Notes: generated from the letters alone by a model not told the origin. DNA of 5,001 bases from an uncultured Erysipelotrichaceae bacterium (GCA_937893115.1 CALBGK010000194.1:1-5001), one strand, 5' to 3'; counted from the first letter of the stretch, positions 1 through 5,001 are shown. Program-made: numbers and translations.

Positions 1-604
1 AGCGGCGTATCTTTTCATGGTGTCCTGACAAGAGTATATCTGGAACCTTATGGCCCATAAAGTCATAGGGCCTAGTATATTGTGGATATTCTAATAGACC
101 ATCGGTATAGCTTTCATCTTCTAAACTATCTTTAGATATGGCATTGTCTAATAATCTAATAACACTATCCATAACGACCATTGAAGGAAGCTCACCACCA
201 GTCAATACATAATCGCCAATAGATATCTTTTCATTTGCCAACATTTCTACTCTGGCATCAATACCTTCGTAATGACCACAAATGATGATGATATGTTCCT
301 TTTTCGCTAATTCGACGGCCTTTTCTTGGGTAAAAGGTTTAGCCTTAGGTGATGTTAGTAAAATGTGAGCATTGGGATCATAATTAGCTTTAAGCGCCTC
401 ATAGATAGGCTTAACACTCATAAGCATGCCTGCCCCACCGCCATAAGGAGTATCATCGACATGACCATAGGCATCAAGAGGGTAATCGCGAATATTTACA
501 AGTTTTACTTCAACTATCCCTTTTTTAATCGCCTTAGCGATGATAGAAGTATTTAAAAAACCATCATACATGTCTTTGAATAATGTGAGTATCGTAAATT
601 TCAT
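1..604 (-). CDS. trmD: tRNA (guanine-37-N1)-methyltransferase TrmD, 3' end missing
   Basis: TrmD transfers a methyl group from S-adenosylmethionine to N1 of G37 next to the anticodon of tRNAs, which prevents +1 frameshifting. It is a cytosolic homodimer of the trefoil-knot SPOUT class. The 201 residues visible run from the start ATG (604-602) without interruption; family members are about 230-250 residues, so roughly the last 30-50 lie beyond the window edge. Seen in order: VDDTPYGGGAGM (residues 49-60), CGHYEGIDARV (109-119) and IGDYVLTGGELP (129-140), which form the knot and cofactor site; Arg150 and Asp168 (in SYTDGLL), matching the catalytic Arg154/Asp169 of characterised TrmD; then YPQYTRP (173-179) and LSGHHEKIRR (192-201). 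The start overlaps the rimM stop as ATGA, implying translational coupling. One small departure: the usual PGVL after Arg150 reads DNAI. Identification is secure. Confidence 0.97.
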   Translation of the reverse strand, partial: MKFTILTLFKDMYDGFLNTSIIAKAIKKGIVEVKLVNIRDYPLDAYGHVDDTPYGGGAGMLMSVKPIYEALKANYDPNAHILLTSPKAKPFTQEKAVELAKKEHIIIICGHYEGIDARVEMLANEKISIGDYVLTGGELPSMVVMDSVIRLLDNAISKDSLEDESYTDGLLEYPQYTRPYDFMGHKVPDILLSGHHEKIRR

Positions 605-1104
605 AAAAGCCCCTCGATATGATTGATATCTATTCTCTTATCATCTAAATCGACTTTACTTATAAAATTATCGATAAAAGGAACTAGTGAACTTGAACCA
701 TCTTCTTTGATAACTCGTAAATAATTATATTTAGGTCCTTCTTCAACTCTTAATACCCTTCCCACTTTAATATCTTTAACAAAGACATCTAGGTCACATA
801 AGTCACTAAAGTAGTACTCACCCTTTTTAAGTGATTTGATATCGGCCTTATTTTTATAGATATCTAAGTTTTTTAAATCTTCGATTAAATTGATGTCTTC
901 ATAATCTTTTAAAGTCAATAATAGTTGTCCCTTATGCATGCGATATTTAGCGACTTGATAAGGTACATAATTGCTGTCTTTTAATATATAGACAAAAGAA
1001 TCGCGCATAAAGCGTTCTTTGATAAAGTCAGTATAAGTATCTATTTTCATTTCACCTTTTAGACCAAAAGGTTTAATTATCTTCCCAATCTTAATAAATT
1101 CCAT
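601..1104 (-). CDS. rimM: Ribosome maturation factor RimM
   Basis: RimM binds the 30S head through S19 and assists late 16S rRNA folding and processing. The 167-residue protein has the normal family length and both domains. The N-terminal barrel opens with IGKIIKPFGLKGE (6-18) and TDF..RF (25-32). The linker EYYFSDLCDLDV (96-107) leads to the C-terminal PRC barrel, with VGRVLRVEEGPKYNYL (114-129), VPFIDNFI (141-148) and the terminal IEGLL. It ends in TGA, which overlaps the trmD ATG, so stoichiometric coupled synthesis is likely. The start has only a weak Shine-Dalgarno match (ATAGG, about 8 nt upstream). It lies 51 bp after khpA, and a stable hairpin sits in that gap, so expression may be set partly by read-through past the hairpin. 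Confidence 0.96.
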   Translation of the reverse strand: MEFIKIGKIIKPFGLKGEMKIDTYTDFIKERFMRDSFVYILKDSNYVPYQVAKYRMHKGQLLLTLKDYEDINLIEDLKNLDIYKNKADIKSLKKGEYYFSDLCDLDVFVKDIKVGRVLRVEEGPKYNYLRVIKEDGSSSLVPFIDNFISKVDLDDKRIDINHIEGLL

Positions 1105-1127
1105 TTTAAAAACCTATGCTAAGTAGA

Positions 1128-1159
1128 ATAAAGAGAATGAAAAAAATCATTCTCTTTAT
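1128..1159 (-). other. Perfect 13-bp hairpin between khpA and rimM
   Basis: Positions 1128-1140 and 1147-1159 are exact inverted complements around a six-base loop, which reads UUUUUU in the minus-strand transcript. The khpA stop codon lies inside the 5' arm. The 3' arm is pyrimidine-rich but is followed by UCUACUUAGC rather than a U run, so it is not a textbook intrinsic terminator. It could be a partial terminator or attenuator between khpA and rimM, a 3'-end stabiliser, or an RNase processing site. The structure is certain as sequence; its role is inferred. Confidence 0.55.
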
Positions 1160-1404
1160 AAAGCTTCAAATTTAATTACAATTTTTTTATTTTCAATCTT
1201 GGCAGCCACTTGTAGCATCTGTCTAATTGAATTAGCCATCATACCTTGACGACCAATAAGTCTGGCGATGTCTTCACTTGGCGCATAAACGTAGAGTATT
1301 ACCTCATTTTCTTGTAAACTTTGCATTTGTTTAACCATGACGCCATCTGGATCATTACAAATGGGTTTTACAAGGTCTAATAATACTTTTTCAATATCGA
1401 CCAT
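1156..1404 (-). CDS. khpA: KH-domain RNA-binding protein KhpA
   Basis: This is a small cytosolic single-KH-domain RNA-binding protein of the KhpA/YlqC family. In Bacillota, KhpA pairs with KhpB (Jag/EloR) and influences cell elongation and small-RNA regulation. The 82 residues match the usual length of about 75-85. The KH signature DIARLIGRQGMMANSIRQML spans residues 45-64, with the GxxG loop GRQG at 51-54 that contacts single-stranded RNA, followed by the C-terminal strand KKIVIKFEA. The start ATG overlaps the rpsP stop as TAATG and has no good Shine-Dalgarno of its own, so it is probably translated by re-initiation after rpsP. The position between rpsP and rimM is the conserved Firmicutes one and supports the call. 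The stop codon lies within the downstream hairpin. Confidence 0.95.
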   Translation of the reverse strand: MVDIEKVLLDLVKPICNDPDGVMVKQMQSLQENEVILYVYAPSEDIARLIGRQGMMANSIRQMLQVAAKIENKKIVIKFEAL

Positions 1405-1673
1405 TATTTAGCCATTTTAGCGTCTTGGTATTTTTTGATGATTCCTTCTTTAGAAAGAATAGAGCGTACAGTATCAGTAGCTACAGCACCATTATTAAGC
1501 CATTTAAGAGCTTTTTCTTCATCGATAGTGATAATAGCTGGTTCTTTAGTAGGATTGTAAGTACCGATTACTTCGATAAATCTACCATCACGTGGTGAAC
1601 GTGAATCAGCAGCAACTATACGATAAAATGGAGCTTTCTTGGCACCCATACGATTTAATCTTAATTTAACCAT
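1404..1673 (-). CDS. rpsP: 30S ribosomal protein S16
   Basis: S16 is a primary-to-secondary binding protein of the 30S body, needed for assembly of the 16S 5' domain. The 89-residue product starts [20 protein letters not shown] and continues with the conserved [21 protein letters not shown] (21-41) and [20 protein letters not shown] (54-73), both diagnostic for S16. I chose the ATG at 1673-1671 because every S16 begins there and because a strong GAGGAGG lies just upstream. An in-frame TTG at 1730 would add 19 residues foreign to the family and lies inside the promoter. It is the first gene of its promoter unit and overlaps khpA by one base. Confidence 0.98.
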   Translation of the reverse strand: MVKLRLNRMGAKKAPFYRIVAADSRSPRDGRFIEVIGTYNPTKEPAIITIDEEKALKWLNNGAVATDTVRSILSKEGIIKKYQDAKMAK

Positions 1674-1681
1674 ATTTAATT

Positions 1682-1688
1682 CCTCCTC
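1682..1688 (-). promoter_or_regulatory. Ribosome binding site of rpsP
   Basis: The minus strand reads GAGGAGG, with an 8-nt AT-rich spacer from GGAGG to the ATG at 1673. It is one of the two strong Shine-Dalgarno sequences in the window and fixes the rpsP start. Confidence 0.9.
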
Positions 1689-1701
1689 AAATTCCTTACT
1701 A

Positions 1702-1730
1702 ATACTAATAAAAAGAAGATGCTGTGTCAA
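1702..1730 (-). promoter_or_regulatory. Sigma-A-type promoter of rpsP-khpA-rimM-trmD
   Basis: On the minus strand a perfect -35 TTGACA (1730-1725) is followed by a 17-bp spacer and TAGTAT (1707-1702), a 4/6 match to TATAAT that keeps the most conserved first, second and last bases. Transcription would start near 1695, leaving a leader of about 20 nt that contains the strong Shine-Dalgarno. It lies entirely in the 67-bp gap after the M42 peptidase, so the ribosomal operon need not depend on read-through from ffh. A short stem (AAGTA/TACTT) overlaps the -35 region and is probably incidental. Confidence 0.65.
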
Positions 1731-1740
1731 GTAAAAATAC

Positions 1741-2763
1741 TTAACTTATATAATTTTTAATCAATTGATAAGTATTTGTCACTGCTTTTATATGCGATCT
1801 TTCCATGCCATGTGATGCACTGACACCAGGGCCAATTAAAGCGCCACGAATATCACTGCCGCCTCTTAGGGCACTAGAGACATCTGAACCATAATAAGGA
1901 TAAATATCAATGGCATAACTTAAATTATTTTCTTTAGCTACACTAATTAAATCATTAGTCAACCGATAGTCGTATGGGCCACTAGAATCCTTAGCACAGA
2001 TAGATACATCATATTCTGTACAATTCAAATCTAAGCCTATACAACCCATATCAACCGCAATTAATGATGAAATATCTTTTGGTATCCAACTACAGCCATG
2101 GCCTACTTCTTCATATGTCGATATCAAGAAATAGATTTTCTTATTAATCTTTATCTCGCCTCTAGATATGGCGTGTAAGATTTCAAGTAATATAGCTACA
2201 GATAACTTATCATCCAAAAATCTGCTCTTGATAAAGCCACTCTCAGTGATAACTGTCTTAGGATCATAAGCGATATAATCACCTGAGTTGATTCCTAATT
2301 TTAAGACATCTTCCTTATTTTTAACCTCTTCATCAAGTCGGATAGACATATTTTCATCATTGCGTTCTAGTTTATCTGCATCTTTATAGACATGCACCGC
2401 TGGTGAATTAGCGATAATAGTGCCAGTATATACTCTATTATCACGGGTATAGACCTTACAATATTCACCATCAAGAGTTGGTAAAAGTGGTCCTCCGACC
2501 TTAGTGATAGCTAGGCTACCATCACTTTTAATTGAGCGTACCATCAAGCCTAGTGTATCGACATGACTACAAAAACCAATAGTCTCTTCCCCTTCGCCAG
2601 CTTCGATAATAAGATTTCCTTTATTGCTTAGATAAGCTTTAATGCCTAAGTCTTCAACTTCTTTTTTCACTTCAGTAATAATCCTAGAAGTAAAACCACT
2701 TGGCGAATCGATAGCCATCAATTTCTTCAAGTGCTCAATAATATTCTTTTCTATCTCACTCAT
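1741..2763 (-). CDS. M42-family metallo-aminopeptidase (TET/YsdC/FrvX-like)
   Basis: M42 peptidases are cytosolic di-metal (Zn or Co) aminopeptidases that usually assemble into large tetrahedral particles and trim short peptides. The 340 residues match the family length. Metal-site and catalytic residues visible: His67 in SHVDTLG, Asp184 in FLDDKLS, catalytic Glu218 with ligand Glu219 in TYEEVGHG, Asp238 in AVDMG and His318 in SHGMERSH. The segment between about residues 75 and 175 is the beta-barrel dimerisation/oligomerisation domain of the family. The N-terminal MAIDSPSGF is also typical. Its ATG overlaps the ffh stop as ATGA with only a distant weak Shine-Dalgarno, so translation is probably coupled to ffh. 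M42 proteins are often misannotated as endoglucanase (CelM/FrvX). I do not give a specific symbol because substrate preference cannot be read from sequence. This is not a usual partner between ffh and rpsP. Confidence 0.93.
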   Translation of the reverse strand: MSEIEKNIIEHLKKLMAIDSPSGFTSRIITEVKKEVEDLGIKAYLSNKGNLIIEAGEGEETIGFCSHVDTLGLMVRSIKSDGSLAITKVGGPLLPTLDGEYCKVYTRDNRVYTGTIIANSPAVHVYKDADKLERNDENMSIRLDEEVKNKEDVLKLGINSGDYIAYDPKTVITESGFIKSRFLDDKLSVAILLEILHAISRGEIKINKKIYFLISTYEEVGHGCSWIPKDISSLIAVDMGCIGLDLNCTEYDVSICAKDSSGPYDYRLTNDLISVAKENNLSYAIDIYPYYGSDVSSALRGGSDIRGALIGPGVSASHGMERSHIKAVTNTYQLIKNYIS

Positions 2764-4019
2764 AGTTTAAATAAACCTTTCATCATCGAGAATTGCTTCA
2801 TCATCTTCTTCATTCTATCGTATTGATTCATCAATTTATTGACATCATTTACTGTTGTACCACTTCCAGTAGCAATTCTTCTTTTATGAGAAGAACGAAT
2901 GATAGAAGGATCTTCTCTTTCTAATGGTGTCATTGATTGAATGATGGCCTTAGTTTTTTTAAGAGCAGCATCAGCATCGACATCTTCTAATTGTTTAGAG
3001 ATATCATTCATACCTGGAAGCATCTTTACTACGCTAGCTAGAGGCCCCATCTTTTGCGATTGTTCGATTTGAGTCAACAAGTCATTCATAGTAAACTTGC
3101 CTTCCATCATTCTGCGAGCACTCTTTTCAGCTAATTCAGTATCCATCTTTTCCTGAGCTTTTTCTACTAATGATACTACATCGCCCATGCCAAGTATTCT
3201 TTGAGCTAGTCTTTCAGGATAGAATACTTCCAAGTCTTCGATCTTTTCGCCGACGCCAGTAAATTTAATCGGTACTCCTGTGATGGCTTTGACCGACAAG
3301 ACACCACCACCCTTAGAATCACCATCAAACTTAGTGACAATCAAACCGGTAACATCGACAGTCCATAAGATTTCATCAGGTTTTACTAATTCCTTGATAT
3401 TTACTAGCTCTTGCATCAAGGCTTCATCAATCTGTAGACGACCAGCCGTATCGATTAAGACCGTATCATAAGTCTTAGACTTCGCATAGTTCATACCATC
3501 TTCAACTGTCTTTAAGACTGGCGTATCAATACCTTCAGAGAAAACTTCCACATCGATGCTTTGGCCGAGAGTCTTTAATTGATCTATGGCCGCAAGACGA
3601 ATGATATCACCAGCGATAATCATTGGCTTACGTCCTTGTTTCTTCATTAAATTTGCAATCTTAGCGACATGAGTAGTCTTACCAGTACCCTGCAAACCGA
3701 CAACCATTATGGTCGTAATGCCATGTTCTTTATAATTAATTCCTTCTTGATTGCCACCTAATAAGTCGATGATTTCATCATTGACTATCTTAATCAAGAG
3801 TTCACTAGGATTGATTGAATTGAGAACATCTTGACCGATGGACTTCTCTTGAACATTCTTGAGGAAATTTTTAACGACGCCATAATTGACATCGGCTTCT
3901 AGTAAAGCAACTCTAATCTCCTTTAATGTGTCCTCCATATTCTTTTCAGTAAGTTTGCCCTTACCTTGAATATTGCGGAACGATTTGGTTATTTTTTCTT
4001 GTAATGAATCAAATGCCAT
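2760..4019 (-). CDS. ffh: Signal recognition particle GTPase Ffh, with internal in-frame gap
   Basis: Ffh binds SRP RNA and signal sequences of nascent chains and, with FtsY, delivers ribosomes to the SecYEG translocon. The order is normal: N domain (1-100, with KLTEKNMEDTLKEIRVALLEADVNYGVV), P-loop GLQGTGKTT (108-116), motif II DIIRLAAIDQL (138-148), DTAGR (190-194), TKFDGDSKGGG (229-239), FTGVGEKIEDL (253-263), ERLAQRILGMGDV (269-281), then the methionine-rich M domain with MGPLASVVKMLPGM (324-337) and the RNA-binding segment DPSIIRSSHKRRIATGSGTTV (370-390). At 419 residues it is short against about 440-450. The difference is mostly a loss of about 19 residues after Asp222, where the conserved AMTGQ segment should be. 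Motif II is also atypical (RLAA, not RPAA). ylxM, the usual upstream neighbour, is absent. The gene is certain, but whether this allele is functional is not. Confidence 0.95.
   Translation of the reverse strand: MAFDSLQEKITKSFRNIQGKGKLTEKNMEDTLKEIRVALLEADVNYGVVKNFLKNVQEKSIGQDVLNSINPSELLIKIVNDEIIDLLGGNQEGINYKEHGITTIMVVGLQGTGKTTHVAKIANLMKKQGRKPMIIAGDIIRLAAIDQLKTLGQSIDVEVFSEGIDTPVLKTVEDGMNYAKSKTYDTVLIDTAGRLQIDEALMQELVNIKELVKPDEILWTVDVTGLIVTKFDGDSKGGGVLSVKAITGVPIKFTGVGEKIEDLEVFYPERLAQRILGMGDVVSLVEKAQEKMDTELAEKSARRMMEGKFTMNDLLTQIEQSQKMGPLASVVKMLPGMNDISKQLEDVDADAALKKTKAIIQSMTPLEREDPSIIRSSHKRRIATGSGTTVNDVNKLMNQYDRMKKMMKQFSMMKGLFKL
3351..3356 (-). other. Junction of an apparent ~57-bp in-frame deletion in ffh
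   Basis: The codons for Asp222 (3356-3354) and Val223 (3353-3351) are adjacent. The protein reads PDEILWTVD then VTGLIVTKFDGD. In other bacterial Ffh proteins, as I recall the family (for example Bacillus subtilis), the VD is followed by about 19 residues beginning AMTGQDA and forming a helix, before the strand that carries TKxD. The flanks on both sides align without gaps and the frame is kept. The exact boundary may be shifted by a few residues because MTG and VTG are similar. Confidence 0.8.
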
Positions 4020-4025
4020 AATATT

Positions 4026-4031
4026 TCACCT
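4026..4031 (-). promoter_or_regulatory. Ribosome binding site of ffh
   Basis: The minus strand reads AGGTGA, 6 nt before the ffh ATG at 4019. It is a moderate Shine-Dalgarno. It supports this start, which also gives the family-typical MAFDSLQEKI N-terminus. Confidence 0.7.
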
Positions 4032-4040
4032 ACCATATTC

Positions 4041-4068
4041 TTTATAACAGTATAATGATAACACACAA
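4041..4068 (-). promoter_or_regulatory. Possible promoter of ffh-M42 peptidase
   Basis: On the minus strand TTGTGT (4068-4063), a weak -35, lies 16 bp from TATAAA (4046-4041), a 5/6 match to TATAAT. An alternative -10 is TATACT (4054-4049). Since a probable terminator ends just upstream, some promoter is expected here. The exact element is uncertain because the -35 candidate overlaps the terminator tail. Confidence 0.35.
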
Positions 4069-4090
4069 AAAGAAAGGATAAACCTTTCTT
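4065..4090 (-). terminator. Probable intrinsic terminator after the SSB-like gene
   Basis: Positions 4070-4077 and 4083-4090 are an exact 8-bp inverted repeat (AAGAAAGG/CCTTTCTT) with a 5-nt loop. In the minus-strand transcript the 3' arm runs directly into UUU then GUGUGUU. The ssb-like stop codon overlaps the start of the stem. The stem is modest in G+C and the U tract is short and interrupted, so termination may be partial, allowing some read-through into ffh. Confidence 0.5.
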
Positions 4091-4397
4091 ATGCAAGAGC
4101 TGATACTTTTTCGCCGACGACTTCGAAGCGATATAGTATCTCACCGTCTCTTTCGTAATTGTTGGATTGTAAGCGACCACGAATGGCTAACATCTGTCCT
4201 ACCTCAATAGTCTTAACACATTCATCAGCCATCTGATTCCATAGATTAACTACAAACGTGTCGCTGTCATAATTGCCCTCTGCATTCTTATATGGACGAT
4301 TTACATCCAAATGGATTTGGGTTAGACGATTGCCATTGCTTGTCTCTTTGATTTTGGGTTCATCCTTTACATAACCGATTAAAATACACTGATTCAT
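4089..4397 (-). CDS. Short single-stranded DNA-binding protein (SSB paralogue, no acidic tail)
   Basis: The 102-residue product is a single OB fold of the SSB family. It begins MNQCILIGYVKDEPKI, like the strand-1 VLVGRLTKDPEL of SSB, followed by LTQIHLDVNRPYKNAEGNYDSDTFVVNLW (25-53), with Trp53 in the DNA-stacking position, and GQMLAIRGRLQSNNYERDGEILYRFEVVGEKV (67-98). It would bind ssDNA as a tetramer during replication, repair or uptake. It stops right after the OB fold. The flexible linker and acidic DDDIPF-type tip used by housekeeping SSB to recruit partners are absent, so it is more likely an accessory paralogue comparable in build to B. subtilis SsbB than the main SSB, which in Bacillota normally sits between rpsF and rpsR. 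It has its own promoter, a strong Shine-Dalgarno and a probable terminator, so it looks monocistronic. The family is sure; its role is inferred. Confidence 0.9.
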   Translation of the reverse strand: MNQCILIGYVKDEPKIKETSNGNRLTQIHLDVNRPYKNAEGNYDSDTFVVNLWNQMADECVKTIEVGQMLAIRGRLQSNNYERDGEILYRFEVVGEKVSALA

Positions 4398-4400
4398 ATT

Positions 4401-4407
4401 CCTCCTT
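4401..4407 (-). promoter_or_regulatory. Ribosome binding site of the SSB-like gene
   Basis: The minus strand reads AAGGAGG, a full Shine-Dalgarno, but only 3 nt (AAT) before the ATG at 4397, closer than the usual 5-9 nt. The N-terminus fits the SSB family exactly, so the start is kept despite the tight spacing. Confidence 0.8.
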
Positions 4408-4423
4408 TGTTACTTGCAAGTTA

Positions 4424-4452
4424 ATGATATAAACAAATTTTAGAAATGACAA
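4424..4452 (-). promoter_or_regulatory. Sigma-A-type promoter of the SSB-like gene
   Basis: On the minus strand TTGTCA (4452-4447, 5/6 to TTGACA) is separated by exactly 17 bp from TATCAT (4429-4424, 5/6 to TATAAT). Transcription should start near 4417, giving a leader of about 20 nt with the Shine-Dalgarno. The location in the intergenic region just ahead of the gene supports it. Confidence 0.65.
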
Positions 4453-4457
4453 ATCAT

Positions 4458-4511
4458 CATATTTGTATATAATCGATCAAAATAAGCAGTTTTGATAATA
4501 CATATTTGTAT
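4458..4511. repeat. 11-bp direct repeat upstream of the SSB-like promoter
   Basis: CATATTTGTAT occurs exactly at 4458-4468 and again at 4501-4511, with a 43-bp period, close to four turns of the helix. The proximal copy lies 5 bp upstream of the -35 box, a position suited to an activator or operator. The sequence is AT-rich, so chance recurrence is possible. No known operator consensus is recognised. Confidence 0.45.
4476..4496. repeat. 7-bp inverted repeat between the two direct repeats
   Basis: ATCAAAA (4476-4482) and TTTTGAT (4490-4496) are exact inverted complements around a 7-nt spacer. No U tract follows on the minus strand, so it is not a convincing terminator for the M16 gene. As DNA it could be a dyad binding site, since it lies between the direct repeats upstream of the promoter. 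Confidence 0.35.
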
Positions 4512-4513
4512 TT

Positions 4514-5001
4514 TTAACTATTATTCGGCAAAATTGATACCAAAGAATAATTATCATAATTAAACGAATTATATACTTCATATATATAATCAAGACTTAA
4601 ACTATCGATTGCCTCGATAGTATCAAAGATATCAATACCACCTAAGATATCACGCACATAAGATAGATTGAATGAATCGATGTCATTAAAGGCATTAAAA
4701 GCCATACCTAAAAATCTTCTTTTAATCTGTGTGAGGATATCTTCATTCAATATTTTCTCTTTTAGACTACTATCAATCAATTCCTTTAGTTGAGCTTTGG
4801 TTCTACCTTCAACATAGAAGAGAATATAAGCTACATTGATATCAAAATCTACCTCATAACCAAAATAATCATTGATAAGCTTATTGTCCATCCACACTTG
4901 ATATTCTGGATTTAATGTGGAGAAATGGGTCTCTAATAGAATTCTCATAGCCCATTCCTTACGCAAAGCATCCTTAGCATCTTTAAAATCAGGTTTAAGT
5001 T
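4514..5001 (-). CDS. M16-family (YmfH-like) peptidase homologue, C-terminal part
   Basis: The frame is open from the right window edge to a TAA at 4516-4514, giving about 162 residues of a larger protein; M16 proteins of the YmfF/YmfH pair are about 420-430 residues. The visible part matches the last domain of that family: KPDFKDAKDALRKEWAMRILLETHF, then LNPEYQVWMDNKLINDYFGYEVDFDINVAYILFYVEGRT (the strand-rich core), a helix-rich stretch LKELIDSSLKEKILNEDILTQIKRRFLGMAFNAFN, GGIDIFDTIEAIDSLSLDYIYEVYNSF and the closing NYSLVSILP. The zinc-binding HxxEH region would be far upstream, so I cannot tell whether this is the active or the inactive partner. A TTG at 4966 is only an internal leucine codon, not a start. 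It is followed by the SSB-like gene with its own promoter. The assignment rests on overall pattern, not on catalytic residues. Confidence 0.75.
   Translation of the reverse strand, partial: LKPDFKDAKDALRKEWAMRILLETHFSTLNPEYQVWMDNKLINDYFGYEVDFDINVAYILFYVEGRTKAQLKELIDSSLKEKILNEDILTQIKRRFLGMAFNAFNDIDSFNLSYVRDILGGIDIFDTIEAIDSLSLDYIYEVYNSFNYDNYSLVSILPNNS

Noticed and set aside
365..556. Open frame of 63 codons on the plus strand
   Set aside because: It lies antisense within trmD, has no recognisable domain, and is explained by the composition of the real gene.
601..603. Alternative genetic code with TGA as tryptophan
   Set aside because: TGA ends rimM and ffh exactly where these families end and where the next gene starts, and the tryptophans checked across five of the genes are TGG.
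1674..1730. A 19-residue N-terminal extension of S16 from an in-frame TTG at 1730
   Set aside because: S16 begins at the ATG at 1673, preceded by GAGGAGG at good spacing. The extension does not resemble S16 and would overlap the -35 box.
1728..1747. Short stem AAGTA/TACTT after the M42 stop as a terminator
   Set aside because: It has only five strong pairs with no G+C-rich core and no following U tract, and it overlaps the rpsP promoter.
3280..3471. Open frame of 63 codons on the plus strand
   Set aside because: It is antisense to the conserved G domain of ffh and has no family resemblance.
3989..4180. Open frame of 63 codons on the minus strand overlapping the ends of ffh and the SSB-like gene
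   Set aside because: It is out of frame with two well-supported genes and runs through the terminator and promoter; the product resembles nothing known.
4964..4966. TTG as a start codon giving a 150-residue stand-alone gene
   Set aside because: The frame stays open to the window edge and the upstream residues (KPDFKDAKDA) continue the M16 fold, so the TTG is an internal leucine.
1..5001. Mobile element, CRISPR array, defence island, tRNA or rRNA
   Set aside because: I found no transposase, integrase, spaced repeat array, cloverleaf or rRNA-like segment. The window is densely packed core genes with gaps of no more than about 115 bp.

Overview
The window is a housekeeping translation and secretion locus from an AT-rich, low-G+C member of the Bacillota. 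All eight genes read on the minus strand. The order ffh, rpsP, khpA, rimM, trmD is the classic Firmicutes block. The protein sequences resemble Bacilli and the lineages related to Mollicutes or Erysipelotrichia. TGA is a true stop (rimM and ffh both end in it) and the tryptophan codons checked (M16 fragment, SSB, Ffh, M42 peptidase, S16) are TGG. This argues against the Mycoplasma/Spiroplasma code. I cannot name a genus from sequence alone.

In transcription order (high to low coordinates): (1) the C-terminal part of an M16-family, YmfH-like peptidase homologue, cut by the window edge; (2) a 115-bp intergenic region with a good sigma-A-type promoter, an 11-bp direct repeat and a small inverted repeat; (3) a short single-OB-fold SSB-like protein without an acidic tail, ending in a probable intrinsic terminator; (4) ffh, the SRP GTPase, overlapping by ATGA with (5) an M42-family aminopeptidase; (6) a promoter with a perfect TTGACA -35 box; (7) rpsP, khpA, rimM and trmD. 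In this last group rpsP/khpA overlap as TAATG and rimM/trmD as ATGA, and a strong AT-rich hairpin separates khpA from rimM. trmD runs off the left edge.

The four-gene operon supplies ribosomal protein S16, the RNA chaperone KhpA, the 16S maturation factor RimM and the tRNA m1G37 methyltransferase TrmD. Ffh directs co-translational membrane targeting. The M42 peptidase probably trims peptides; it shares a transcript with ffh but has no obvious mechanistic link to it.

The most striking observation is in Ffh. About 19 residues (the conserved segment beginning AMTGQ and its helix) are missing in frame between the strand after the DTAGR motif and the TKxD strand, while the rest of the protein looks intact. 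Such a loss should be hard to tolerate in an essential GTPase, so it is either a sequencing/assembly artefact, a broken allele, or a genuinely unusual SRP GTPase. I see no evidence of mobile elements, CRISPR, defence genes, tRNA or rRNA. Apart from the Ffh anomaly, the M42 insertion and the SSB context, this is ordinary core-genome sequence.
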